Below are positions 27,316 through 36,100 of a DNA stretch of 48,879 nt, piece by piece. Numbering within the stretch: the stretch's first letter is position 1; every line of letters begins with the position of its first letter. This DNA comes from an uncultured Bacilli bacterium (GTDB taxonomy: Bacteria > Bacillota_I > Bacilli_A > RF39 > UBA660), in the NCBI GenBank assembly GCA_934091015.1, contig CAKOKM010000005.1, positions 1-48,879 of the forward strand, read 5' to 3'. The notes beneath the pieces were generated by a model. It was not told where the DNA came from, ran no database searches, and saw only the letters and a list, made by a program, of their open reading frames with translations. A program made the translations under genes and the position numbers.

Positions 27316-28053
27316 ATGAATATATTAGACTATTTAATATTAATAATTATTATTCTAGGTGCTTTATACGGATATAAAAGAGGATTTCTTGGTTCATTAA
27401 TCAATTTTATTGGAACAATAGTAGTAATAATCTTAGCATTTTACTTAAAAAATCCAATATCTGTGTTTTTATATGAACATTTTCCATTTTATAATTTTGG
27501 TGGATTCTATAAAGGCATAAGTGTTTATAATATATTATTGTATGAAGGCATTAGTTTTTTAATAACATTAACAATTTTAAGCATTATATTAAAAATTATC
27601 CTTAAAATCACTGGTTTAGTAGGTAAACTAACACTAGGTATTTTTTCTGAAGGATTAATAGGAAGAATCTTAGGTTTAATATTTGGATTATTTCAAGGCT
27701 TTTTAATTGCTTTCTTTATATGTTTCTTATTTAGTACCTTTGCAAGCACAGCTAAAATATATCAAGATTCAAAATATGGGAATCAATTAGTATCTAAAAC
27801 TCCATTTTTATCTAATGTAGTAGAAAAAACATATTTATCAATTAAAAATGTCTATGACATAACACTAGAATATCAAAATAGTAGTGATAAAGAAGAAGCT
27901 AATAGAAAATGTTTAGAAGTATTATTAAAATACGAAATAATTTCTAAAGAATCAGCTGAAAAATTAAGTAATAATGGAAAATTAGGAATTAAAAATATAA
28001 AAGATGTTATAAATAATATTCAAAATAATGATAATAATAATGAGGAGGAATAA
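27316..28053 (+). CDS. CvpA-family membrane protein
   Basis: A 245 aa protein with about four N-terminal membrane segments, a glycine-containing motif typical of the CvpA family (ALYGYKRGFLGSLINFIG near residue 17) and a C-terminal hydrophilic tail rich in Asn/Asp/Lys. CvpA proteins are named for colicin V production, but their role in Firmicutes is unclear. The gene stops one base before the thioredoxin ATG, and the thioredoxin ribosome site lies inside its last codons. Confidence 0.85.
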   Translation: MNILDYLILIIIILGALYGYKRGFLGSLINFIGTIVVIILAFYLKNPISVFLYEHFPFYNFGGFYKGISVYNILLYEGISFLITLTILSIILKIILKITGLVGKLTLGIFSEGLIGRILGLIFGLFQGFLIAFFICFLFSTFASTAKIYQDSKYGNQLVSKTPFLSNVVEKTYLSIKNVYDITLEYQNSSDKEEANRKCLEVLLKYEIISKESAEKLSNNGKLGIKNIKDVINNIQNNDNNNEEE

Positions 28054-28054
28054 A

Positions 28055-28348
28055 ATGATAGAATATTTAAGTAATCAAAAATTAGAAGACGTTTTAACCG
28101 ATGAATTAACCATAGTAGACTTTTTTGCCAATTGGTGTTCACCATGTAAAATGATTGGTATGGAACTAGAAGAATTACCAAACAAAATAATTAAAGTTGA
28201 TGTTGATACTCACGGAGAACTTGCTCAAAGTCATGGTGTAATGAGTATTCCTACAATTGAAATATACAAAAATAAAAAAATGGTTACTCATTTTGTTGGA
28301 TTTAAAACAAAAGATGAAATAGAGGAAATTCTTAAAGAATATAAATAA
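28055..28348 (+). CDS. Thioredoxin-like protein
   Basis: Small thiol-disulfide oxidoreductase, 97 aa from the ATG at 28055 (GAGGAGGAATAAA upstream). Active site ANWCSPCKMI: the usual Gly between the cysteines is Ser, which may alter redox potential. The cis-proline loop (VMSIPTIEIYKNKK) and terminal helix are present, so the fold is complete. Translationally coupled to the CvpA-like gene. The WCSPC motif and short length separate it from a textbook TrxA, so no symbol is given. Confidence 0.9.
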   Translation: MIEYLSNQKLEDVLTDELTIVDFFANWCSPCKMIGMELEELPNKIIKVDVDTHGELAQSHGVMSIPTIEIYKNKKMVTHFVGFKTKDEIEEILKEYK

Positions 28349-28380
28349 ATATTTAGATAAAAATAAATATTTATTTTTTT
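28338..28380 (+). terminator. Terminator after the thioredoxin gene
   Basis: AAATAAATATTT pairs with AAATATTTATTT and is followed by a T run; the left arm overlaps the end of the gene. Confidence 0.75.
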
Positions 28381-28432
28381 ATATAATAGGAATTTCATGT
28401 TTAAAAAATTTATAACAAATATATATTTTTTA

Positions 28433-28461
28433 TTGACGAACATATGTTTATAATATATAAT
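28433..28461 (+). promoter_or_regulatory. Promoter upstream of alaS
   Basis: TTGACG (28433-28438), 17-base spacer, TATAAT (28456-28461). It lies about 120 bases before alaS, giving a long leader. Confidence 0.75.
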
Positions 28462-28481
28462 ATAAATTATATTAATATTTT

Positions 28482-28531
28482 AAAAAGAAAAGAAACATAA
28501 AACTCCCAATGAAATTGTCTTTTTTCTTTTA
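28482..28531 (+). other. Purine/pyrimidine hairpin in the alaS leader
   Basis: An AAAAAGAAAAGA block and a TCTTTTTTCTTTT block can pair around ~24 bases (AACATAAAACTCCCAATG and following), with T-rich sequence after. It could be an attenuator or the end of a short RNA. No T-box motif is visible in the leader. Confidence 0.35.
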
Positions 28532-28583
28532 TAAAATATAAAAATATGATAATATATACGTAGTTAAAAGGAGTGCATAAAAT

Positions 28584-30347
28584 ATGAATTTAAAAGATTT
28601 ATATATTAATTATTTTGTAAGCAAAGGACATAAACAAATTCCATCAGCGCCAGTAGTACCTGAAAATGACGCTAGTGTTTTATTTAATACAGCTGGAATG
28701 CAACCATTAATTCCTTATTTAATGGGAAAAGAACATCCATATGGAAAAAGATTAACCGATTATCAAAAATGTGTTAGAACTAATGATTTAGATTCAGTTG
28801 GGGATGAAACACATCATACATTCTTTGAAATGTTAGGAAATTGGTCATTAGGAGATTATTTTAAAAATGAATCAATTGAATATAGTTTTGAATTTTTAAC
28901 AAAAGTATTAAATATTAATGTTGAAAGATTAGCAGTAACGGTATTTGTCGGAGATGATAAGATTCCTAAAGATACCGTATCCGCAAATAAATGGATTGAA
29001 TTAGGAATAAATCCTAAAAAGATTGCTTATTTAGGCGAAGAAGATAATTTCTGGATTGCTGGAGAAAGTGGTCCATGTGGTTCAGATACCGAAATATTCT
29101 ATTTTAGATCAAATGATGAAATACCTGACTTTTTTGACCCAAGTGATAATAGATGGGTTGAAATTTGGAATAACGTATTTATGCAATATTTTAAAGATGA
29201 AAATGGAAACGTTACTGAATTACCTAAAAAGAACGTTGATACAGGTATGGGAGTTGAAAGAGTAGCAGCTATTTTAGAAGGAGTAAACGATAACTATTTG
29301 TCATCAGTTTGGATAGATGTTATTAAATTAATTGAACAAATTTCTAATAAAAAATATGAAGAAAATAAAAAAGATATTAGAATTATAGCTGATCACATTA
29401 GAACAGCAACATTTATATTAGGTGATAATGCTAAAATAGTTCCTTCAAATACTGATAGAGGTTATATTTTAAGAAGATTAATTAGACGTGCCATAAGATG
29501 TGCTAGAAACTTAGGAATTGACAATAACACTAATTGGGAAGAACAAATTGCCAATTTAATTATTGAAAAATATGCTAAATATTATGATGAATTATCTACT
29601 AATAAAGAATTTATAATTGTTGAACTAGCTAAAGAAAAATCTAAATTTAGTAAAACATTAGAAAAAGGTCTAAGAGTATTTGAAAAAGAAACTCAAAATA
29701 TTAAAAAAATTGATAAAGATTTAGCGTTCAAATTATATGATACATTTGGTTTTCCAATTGAACTAACTGAAGAATTAGCTAAAGAAAAAAATTTAGAAGT
29801 GGATATAGAAGGATTTAAAGAAAAATTTAAAGCTCATCAAGAATTATCAAGAACTGCTTCTAAAGGTATGTTTAAAGGTGGATTAGCAGGAGATTCTCAA
29901 ATCGAAACAAGATATCACACTGCAACCCATTTACTTAATGCAGCCCTTAAAAAAGTGCTAAATGGAGACGTTCATCAAAAAGGTTCAAATATTACAAATG
30001 AAAGAATGCGTTTCGACTTCTCATTTGATCGTAAGCTTACTAAAGAAGAATTAGATCAAGCTGAAAATTTAGTTAATGAATGGATTCAAAGAGATTTAAT
30101 TGTAACAGTAACTGAAGAAAATAAAATGGACGCAGTAAACAGTGGTGCTGAAGCTATGTTTATCGAAAGATATCCAGATATAGTTACAGTTTATACAATA
30201 AGTGATAGAACTACAGGTGAGGTAGTATCTAAAGAAATCTGTATGGGGCCACATGTTGAGCACACAAATGAAATTGGGAAATTTAAGATAACAAAAGAAG
30301 AGGCATCATCAGCAGGTGTTAGACGTATTAAAGCAGTAATTGAATAA
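28584..30347 (+). CDS. alaS: Alanyl-tRNA synthetase, short form lacking C-Ala
   Basis: Class II synthetase for tRNA-Ala, 587 aa instead of the usual ~870. Complete catalytic core: motif 1 region (LFNTAGMQPLIPYLMG), motif 2 (FFEMLGNWSLGDYF) and motif 3 (GYILRRLIRRAIR). The editing domain is present, with zinc ligands HTATH near residue 449 and CMGPH near 553, where the usual text is CGGTH. The protein stops right after AGVRRIKAVIE, so the oligomerising DHHA1/C-Ala domain is absent. The stop codon is followed by ordinary intergenic sequence and a new gene, with no trace of the missing domain. Good ribosome site AAAAGGAG. Confidence 0.93.
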   Translation: MNLKDLYINYFVSKGHKQIPSAPVVPENDASVLFNTAGMQPLIPYLMGKEHPYGKRLTDYQKCVRTNDLDSVGDETHHTFFEMLGNWSLGDYFKNESIEYSFEFLTKVLNINVERLAVTVFVGDDKIPKDTVSANKWIELGINPKKIAYLGEEDNFWIAGESGPCGSDTEIFYFRSNDEIPDFFDPSDNRWVEIWNNVFMQYFKDENGNVTELPKKNVDTGMGVERVAAILEGVNDNYLSSVWIDVIKLIEQISNKKYEENKKDIRIIADHIRTATFILGDNAKIVPSNTDRGYILRRLIRRAIRCARNLGIDNNTNWEEQIANLIIEKYAKYYDELSTNKEFIIVELAKEKSKFSKTLEKGLRVFEKETQNIKKIDKDLAFKLYDTFGFPIELTEELAKEKNLEVDIEGFKEKFKAHQELSRTASKGMFKGGLAGDSQIETRYHTATHLLNAALKKVLNGDVHQKGSNITNERMRFDFSFDRKLTKEELDQAENLVNEWIQRDLIVTVTEENKMDAVNSGAEAMFIERYPDIVTVYTISDRTTGEVVSKEICMGPHVEHTNEIGKFKITKEEASSAGVRRIKAVIE

Positions 30348-30402
30348 TAAAATAATAAAAAAATTAAAACGGGTAATGTATATATAGGAGGACAAAAAAA
30401 TT

Positions 30403-30915
30403 ATGAAAAATATAAACATGTTAAACCCTTATTCATTCCATTATTTATGGAAATATGAAATAGGGAAACAATACATTTGCAAATTAGCAAATGAATTATT
30501 AAATGATAATGAAGAATATGTACTTTTACCCTTTTTTAATGAAAAATTAAATAATGTTAGAAGTTATGTAATATTAGAATCAAATAGTAAATTACTATTT
30601 ATTGATTTCAATTTTAAAAAGAATGATAATTTATTAAAAACAGACTTATTATTAATGAAATATTTAAAATATACCAATAAAAAAGCTGTTAAATTAATAA
30701 TTATTAACAATTATAAAGGAATTAACAATGAAATAGATAATATTATTGATATTTATAATAATGATATAAAAAGTATTAATCTTAAATTTATGTATGCTAA
30801 AAAATATAAAGAACAATTTATTATAAATAAAAGCATAACTAATTTATTATATAAAATGACTAAAGAAGAATATAAAATATATTTGCATGAAAAAATGTTA
30901 AAAGAAAGAATTTAA
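30403..30915 (+). CDS. Unknown 170 aa protein
   Basis: A 170 aa Lys/Asn/Ile-rich protein with an excellent ribosome site (GGAGG) and no signal peptide. It contains a central strand-like segment (VRSYVILESNSKLLFIDFNF) that weakly recalls the core of restriction-endonuclease-like folds, but no convincing catalytic set. It lies between alaS and lepA with a short gap to lepA (17 bases), so it may be co-transcribed with lepA. I do not recognise it. Confidence 0.7.
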   Translation: MKNINMLNPYSFHYLWKYEIGKQYICKLANELLNDNEEYVLLPFFNEKLNNVRSYVILESNSKLLFIDFNFKKNDNLLKTDLLLMKYLKYTNKKAVKLIIINNYKGINNEIDNIIDIYNNDIKSINLKFMYAKKYKEQFIINKSITNLLYKMTKEEYKIYLHEKMLKERI

Positions 30916-30932
30916 AAGGAAAGTGGTAAACT

Positions 30933-32708
30933 ATGCAAAATATCCGTAACTTTTGTATAATTGCACATATTGATCACGGTAAAAGCACATTAGCTGATAG
31001 AATTTTAGAACTAACTGGTGCAGTATCAAAAAGAGAACTAAAAGAGCAAATGTTAGATTCAATGGATATCGAAAGAGAAAGAGGAATTACAATTAAATTA
31101 AATACCGTTCATCTAAACTATAAAGGATATGAATTTAATTTAATTGATACACCAGGACACGTCGACTTTTCCTATGAAGTATCTAGAAGTTTAGCAGCCT
31201 GTGATGGTGCAATTCTTGTTGTAGACGCAACTCAAGGAATCGAAGCCCAAACTCTTGCAAATCTTTATTTAGCTCTAAATCATAATTTAACAATTATACC
31301 AGTAATAAATAAAATAGATTTGCCAAATGCTGATGTTCCAAAAGTAACTGCTGAATTAGTTAAAGTTCTTGGTTTTAAAGAAGATGAAATAATTCCTGTA
31401 AGTGGTAAAACCGGCGAAAATGTTAACTTATTATTAGATGCAATTATTGATAGAATAAATCCACCACAAGACTTAAAAGAAGGAACAAAAGCATTAATAT
31501 TCGACTCATATTTTGATCAATATAAAGGTGTTGTAGCATCCATTTGTGTTAAATCAGGATCAATTAAAACAGGAGATACAATTATAATGATGAACAATAA
31601 TGAAGAATATATTGTTACTGAAGTTGGAGTAAACACACCAAGTGAGAAGTTATTACATGAATTAAAAGCCGGCGACGTAGGATGGGTTGCTAGTGCAATT
31701 AAAAGTGTAGAATCAGTTCGTGTTGGTGATACAATTACCACTAAGAGAGATAGAGCAGCAACTCCTCTTGAAGGATATAAAAAAGTTAAATCAATGGTTT
31801 ATAGTGGCATTTATCCAATTGAACCAAATAAATATAATCATTTAAAAGAAGCATTAGAAAAATTAAAATTAAATGATGCATCTCTTACATTCGATGTTGA
31901 AACATCAGAAGCATTAGGTTTTGGTTTTAGATGTGGTTTTCTTGGGCTTCTACATATGGAAATCATTGAAGAAAGAATTAAAAGAGAATTTGGTATTGAC
32001 ATAATCGCCACATCGCCATCTGTTATATATAAAGTAGAATTAACAAATGGAAATGTAATTGAAGTAGATAACCCATCAAAAATGCCAAATAAGGTTAATA
32101 TTAGCTCAATCAGTGAACCTTTTGTTAAAGCAAGTATATTTGTTCCAAGTGAATACATTGGCTCAATAATGGAATTGTGTCAAGAAAAAAGAGGTATATA
32201 TAAAACAACCGAATATATTGATGAAAAAAGAGTTAATATAATATATGAATTACCCCTTGCTGAAATTGTTTACGATTTCTTTGATAAATTAAAAAGTTAT
32301 ACTAAAGGCTATGCATCTTTTGACTATGAACTATCTGAATATAAAGTAAGTGATTTAGTCAAAATGGATATTTTAATAAATGGAGAAGTGGTAGATGCAT
32401 TATCTGTAATTGTTCATAAAGATGCTGCATACCATCGTGGATTAGCAATCACTAAAGCATTAAAAGAATTAATTCCAAGACAACTATTTGAAGTACGTAT
32501 TCAGGCATCAATTGGTTCGAAAGTAATAGCCAGAGAAAACATTGCTCAAATGAGAAAAAATGTACTTGCTAAATGCTATGGTGGAGATATATCTCGTAAA
32601 AGAAAATTGTTAGAAAAGCAAAAAGAAGGTAAAAAAAGAATGAAAATGGTTGGATCTGTTGAAGTTCCACCTGAAGCATTTTTATCTATCTTAAAAACCG
32701 ATAAATAA
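30933..32708 (+). CDS. lepA: Elongation factor 4 (LepA), ribosomal back-translocase GTPase
   Basis: Ribosome-associated translational GTPase, 591 aa. G1 motif AHIDHGKSTLADR (residues 10-22), G2 RGITIKLNTV, G3 DTPGHVDF and G4 NKID are all present, followed by EF-G-like domains II and III and V. The LepA-specific C-terminal domain ends with GDISRKRKLLEKQKEGKKRM. AAAGGAAAG ribosome site. A small gene follows after nine bases. Confidence 0.98.
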   Translation: MQNIRNFCIIAHIDHGKSTLADRILELTGAVSKRELKEQMLDSMDIERERGITIKLNTVHLNYKGYEFNLIDTPGHVDFSYEVSRSLAACDGAILVVDATQGIEAQTLANLYLALNHNLTIIPVINKIDLPNADVPKVTAELVKVLGFKEDEIIPVSGKTGENVNLLLDAIIDRINPPQDLKEGTKALIFDSYFDQYKGVVASICVKSGSIKTGDTIIMMNNNEEYIVTEVGVNTPSEKLLHELKAGDVGWVASAIKSVESVRVGDTITTKRDRAATPLEGYKKVKSMVYSGIYPIEPNKYNHLKEALEKLKLNDASLTFDVETSEALGFGFRCGFLGLLHMEIIEERIKREFGIDIIATSPSVIYKVELTNGNVIEVDNPSKMPNKVNISSISEPFVKASIFVPSEYIGSIMELCQEKRGIYKTTEYIDEKRVNIIYELPLAEIVYDFFDKLKSYTKGYASFDYELSEYKVSDLVKMDILINGEVVDALSVIVHKDAAYHRGLAITKALKELIPRQLFEVRIQASIGSKVIARENIAQMRKNVLAKCYGGDISRKRKLLEKQKEGKKRMKMVGSVEVPPEAFLSILKTDK

Positions 32709-32717
32709 TGAGGATAT

Positions 32718-32927
32718 ATGGAAGAAATAGATATTAATAAATTAAAAAAGGATTTAAAAGACTATTATGAAGCAGCTTATTTTACATTAGGATATGGAGC
32801 AGCATTAATGGACTCAATTGATATTTACAAACTATCAGATGAAGAATTAATAAATAAAGCAATTGATAATGGTATCAATTTAGAAAATTACATAATAAAT
32901 AATTCAAATAAAAAACTTAGTAGATAA
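32718..32927 (+). CDS. Small 69 aa protein at the island boundary
   Basis: A 69 aa acidic protein that starts MEEIDINKLKKDLKDYYEAA, of unknown function, nine bases behind lepA with a GAGGAT ribosome site. Its last nine codons (NNSNKKLSR) and stop lie within the 43-bp sequence that is repeated at 39357-39399. It therefore looks like the target gene whose 3' end was used, and regenerated, when the CRISPR-Cas island inserted. The reading frame is intact. Confidence 0.75.
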   Translation: MEEIDINKLKKDLKDYYEAAYFTLGYGAALMDSIDIYKLSDEELINKAIDNGINLENYIINNSNKKLSR

Positions 32928-32943
32928 TCTCTATTAAGTTTTT
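32901..32943. repeat. 43-bp direct repeat, left copy (island boundary)
   Basis: Starts AATTCAAATAAAAAAC and ends CTATTAAGTTTTT; identical over 43 bases to 39357-39399. It contains the end of the 69 aa gene and a terminator hairpin (AAACTTAGTAGA pairing with TCTATTAAGTTT, one G-T pair) plus a T run. Bases flanking the two copies differ, so the repeat ends are sharp. Confidence 0.95.
32913..32943 (+). terminator. Terminator after the lepA-linked small gene
   Basis: 12-bp stem AAACTTAGTAGA / TCTATTAAGTTT with a 4-base loop and T run, entirely inside the left 43-bp repeat. Confidence 0.85.
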
Positions 32944-33042
32944 GTTTACGAAATATCGTATAAAATTATCATCAAACCATTTATTTGGAACAATATATTT
33001 GTTAAAATAAAAATATGTAAAAGTATGTTCTTGATAACATTT

Positions 33043-33141
33043 AAAAAGGACTGTCTACACAGTCGCACTCACTCATAAGAGTAATCATTTAAGGATTAAC
33101 CTTATTTTAACTCTCTATATCATCTTAAATGGTATTAAGAC
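33043..33141 (-). ncRNA. tracrRNA of the type II-A CRISPR system
   Basis: The minus strand starts with an anti-repeat, GTCTTAATACCATTTAAGAT, that pairs with the CRISPR repeat over nearly its full length. There is a bulge near AGAG, then the lower stem. Next come AGTTAAAATAAGGTTAATCC, almost the same as the S. pyogenes tracrRNA nexus (AGTTAAAATAAGGCTAGTCC), the hairpin ACTC/GAGT and a terminator hairpin GACTGT/ACAGTC followed by CTTTTT. Length about 99 nt. A promoter at 33148-33177 would place the start at the first G of the anti-repeat. It is divergent from cas9. Confidence 0.93.
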
Positions 33142-33147
33142 AGTTTG

Positions 33148-33177
33148 AATATATCATAGTTTTAGGAGGAATGTCAA
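33148..33177 (-). promoter_or_regulatory. tracrRNA promoter, overlapping the cas9 ribosome site
   Basis: On the minus strand TTGACA (33172-33177), 18-base spacer, TATATT (33148-33153). The spacer contains, on the other strand, the cas9 ribosome site AGGAGG (33164-33169), and the -35 overlaps the cas9 start codon by one base. Confidence 0.8.
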
Positions 33178-36100
33178 TGAGAAATGATAAAAATTATAAT
33201 ATAGGTCTAGATATCGGAACTAGCTCAGTTGGTTGGGCTATTGTTGAAGAAAAGAATCAAAAAATTTTTAAAAAAGGTGGTAAAGCATTATGGGGGATTA
33301 GATTATTTGATGAAGCAGATTCAGCAGAGGATAGAAGATTAAAAAGAAATACTAGAAGAAGATATGAAAGAAGAAGGCAAAGAATTAAATTATTACATGA
33401 AGAATTTAAAGAAGAAATAGAAAAAGTAGATAAAGATTTTTATCAAAAGCTTTATGAATCAAAATATCGTAAAGATGATACAAAAAATAAAATTTTAAAG
33501 ATAACTGATTTTGAAAAAAAGGAAATATTTAATAAATATTCTACAATCTATCATTTAAGAAATGAACTTATGATAAATAATGAAAAATTTGATATAAGAT
33601 TAGTATATTTTGCAATACATCATATTATAAAATATAGAGGTAATTTTAATTATAATGCTAAAAATTTAAATATTAATGATATTGATGTCGCTAATTATTT
33701 AAATGAAATATTTAATTTAATCATAGCAAATATCAAACCAGAAAATTTTCCTGATACATCAAGTGAAATAGATGTAAATGCATTATATAAAGCTTTATTA
33801 TCAAATTCAACAAAAAATGATATTCAAAAAAATATTACGAATATTCTAAATAACACTCCGTCAAATTTTTCCAATAATTTTGCTAAATTAATATTAGGAA
33901 AAGAAGCAAATATAACTAAAATGTTTGATTTGGAAAATGAAAAAGAAATAAAATTATCTTTTACAAAAAGTGATTTCGATAATAAATTAATGGAAACAGC
34001 AGATGATTTAGGAGAAATATATTATATAATAATTGCAATAAAAAATCTTTATGATGCCATATTTTTAAAGAAAATATTTAATAGTAGTGATGATAATATT
34101 AAGTATTTATCAGAATATATGATTAAAAGATATGATAAACATAAAAAAGATTTAAACAAATTAAAAATTATACTAAACATTAGTAAATCTAAAAACGAAA
34201 CTAATAATACAACAAATTATAATAAAGTTTTTAGAAGTGCAAATAAAGATATGTGTTTATATGATAAATATGTTAAAAATAATATTGATTATGACACATT
34301 TAAAAAAGATTTAATAAAGATTTTAGATGATGTTCTAAAAGAAAATCCTGATATTAAAAAAGAATATAATGATATAATTTTAGAATTAGAAAAAGAAGAA
34401 TTTTTACCAAGAATAGCATCAACTGATAATGGTCGTTTTCCTTATCAATTAAACAAAACAGAATTAATAAAAATTATTGAAAATCAAGGTAAATATTATA
34501 AATTTTTATTAGATAAAACAAATGATGGAGAATATAAATTAGTAAAATTGCTAAGTTTTAAAATTCCATATTATGTAGGTCCCCTAACATCTAGTGACAA
34601 AAGCAATTATGCATGGATGATTAAAAAAGAAAATGTTAAAATTACACCATATAATTTTGAAGAAATAGTTGATAAAGAAGCATCAGCCGAAAAATTTATA
34701 ACAAGAATGATTTCTCATTGTACATATTTACTTGATGAGCCCGTTTTGCCAAACAATTCAATTCTTTATTGTAAATTCAAAGTTATGAATGAACTAAAAC
34801 AAATCAAAATTAATAATGAAAAATTGTCTAATGAAGTACAAAAAGATATATTCGAGAATCTATTTAAGAAAGAAAATGGCACAATTACTGAAAGAAAATT
34901 CATAAATTATTTAAATACAACAAATTATTTTGAAATGTATAATGGCGAATATAATATTAAAGGATATTCAAGTGATAAGGAATTTGCAAATAACATGCAA
35001 TCTTATATTGATTTTTTTGGAGAAGAAGGATTTTTTAAAGATACGAACTATACTGAAAATGATGCTGAAGAAATTATAAAATGGATAACAATATTTGAAG
35101 ATAAAGATATTTTAGAGGCTAAAATCAAAAGAAATTATAAAGACTTAACAAATAAAACTATTAAACAATTAGTTAATAAAAAATATTCTGGTTGGGGAAA
35201 TTTATCTAAAAAATTATTAACAGAAATAGCATATTTTGATAAAAACACATCCACTCCAAAAAATATTCGCGACTCCAAAAAATATTATTAATTTAATGGA
35301 AGAAACTGATGAAAATTTTATGCAAATAATTAATAATGATAAATATAACTTTCAGAAAATTATTAAAGATAATAATAAATATGTGAAAAATTTTGATAAA
35401 TTAGATTATGATGTTGTAGAAAATTTAGCGACATCACCTCAAAATAAAAGAGGAATTTATCAATCATTAAAAGTTGTTGAAGAATTAGTTAATTATATGG
35501 GATATGAACCTAAAAATATCATGATTGAGTTTTCAAGAAATGAAGATGTTAAAAAGAGACCAGATAATCGAAAAAAATATCTAGAGCAATTATATGAAGC
35601 AAATAAAAATACAATAAATGAATATAAATCTCTAAGAAATGAATTAAATAAAAAAGAGAACAAAGATTTAAGTGATATGAGACTATTTTTATATTTTATT
35701 CAAGAAGGAAAATGTCTATATTCAGGTGAAAAAATTAATATAGAAGAATTAAATGATAAAAATAAATATGAAATAGATCATATTATACCAAGAACATTAA
35801 TAAAAGATAACAGTATAGATAATTTAGCATTAGTTTTAAGAAAATATAATCAAGATAAAAAAGCATCTTATGTTTTACCAGTTACATGGCAAAAAAATCA
35901 AAAAATGTATTGGAATTTATTAAAAGAACATAAATTAATGTCAAATAAAAAATATTATAATTTAAATAGAAGAGAATTTAATCAAGAAGATATTAATGGA
36001 TTTATTAATAGACAATTAGTAGAAACAAGACAAATAACGAAACATGTTGCTAATATACTTGAAAATTATTATAAAAACTCAAATATAATATATTTAAAGG

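Noticed and set aside
28462..28583. T-box riboswitch in front of alaS
   Set aside because: The leader is only ~110 nt and shows neither the conserved T-box sequence nor a specifier stem.
32901..32943. 43-bp repeat as a dif-like or XerCD site
   Set aside because: Its inverted repeat is a transcription terminator stem with a T run and shares no arm sequence with dif; the dif match is at 42542.
32917..33042. Open minus-strand frame of about 41 codons (ending NLIEIIY) between the left 43-bp repeat and the tracrRNA terminator
   Set aside because: It has no start codon with a ribosome site, overlaps the terminator hairpin and the tracrRNA end, and has low-complexity content. It might be a fragment of a gene cut by the island, but I cannot support that.
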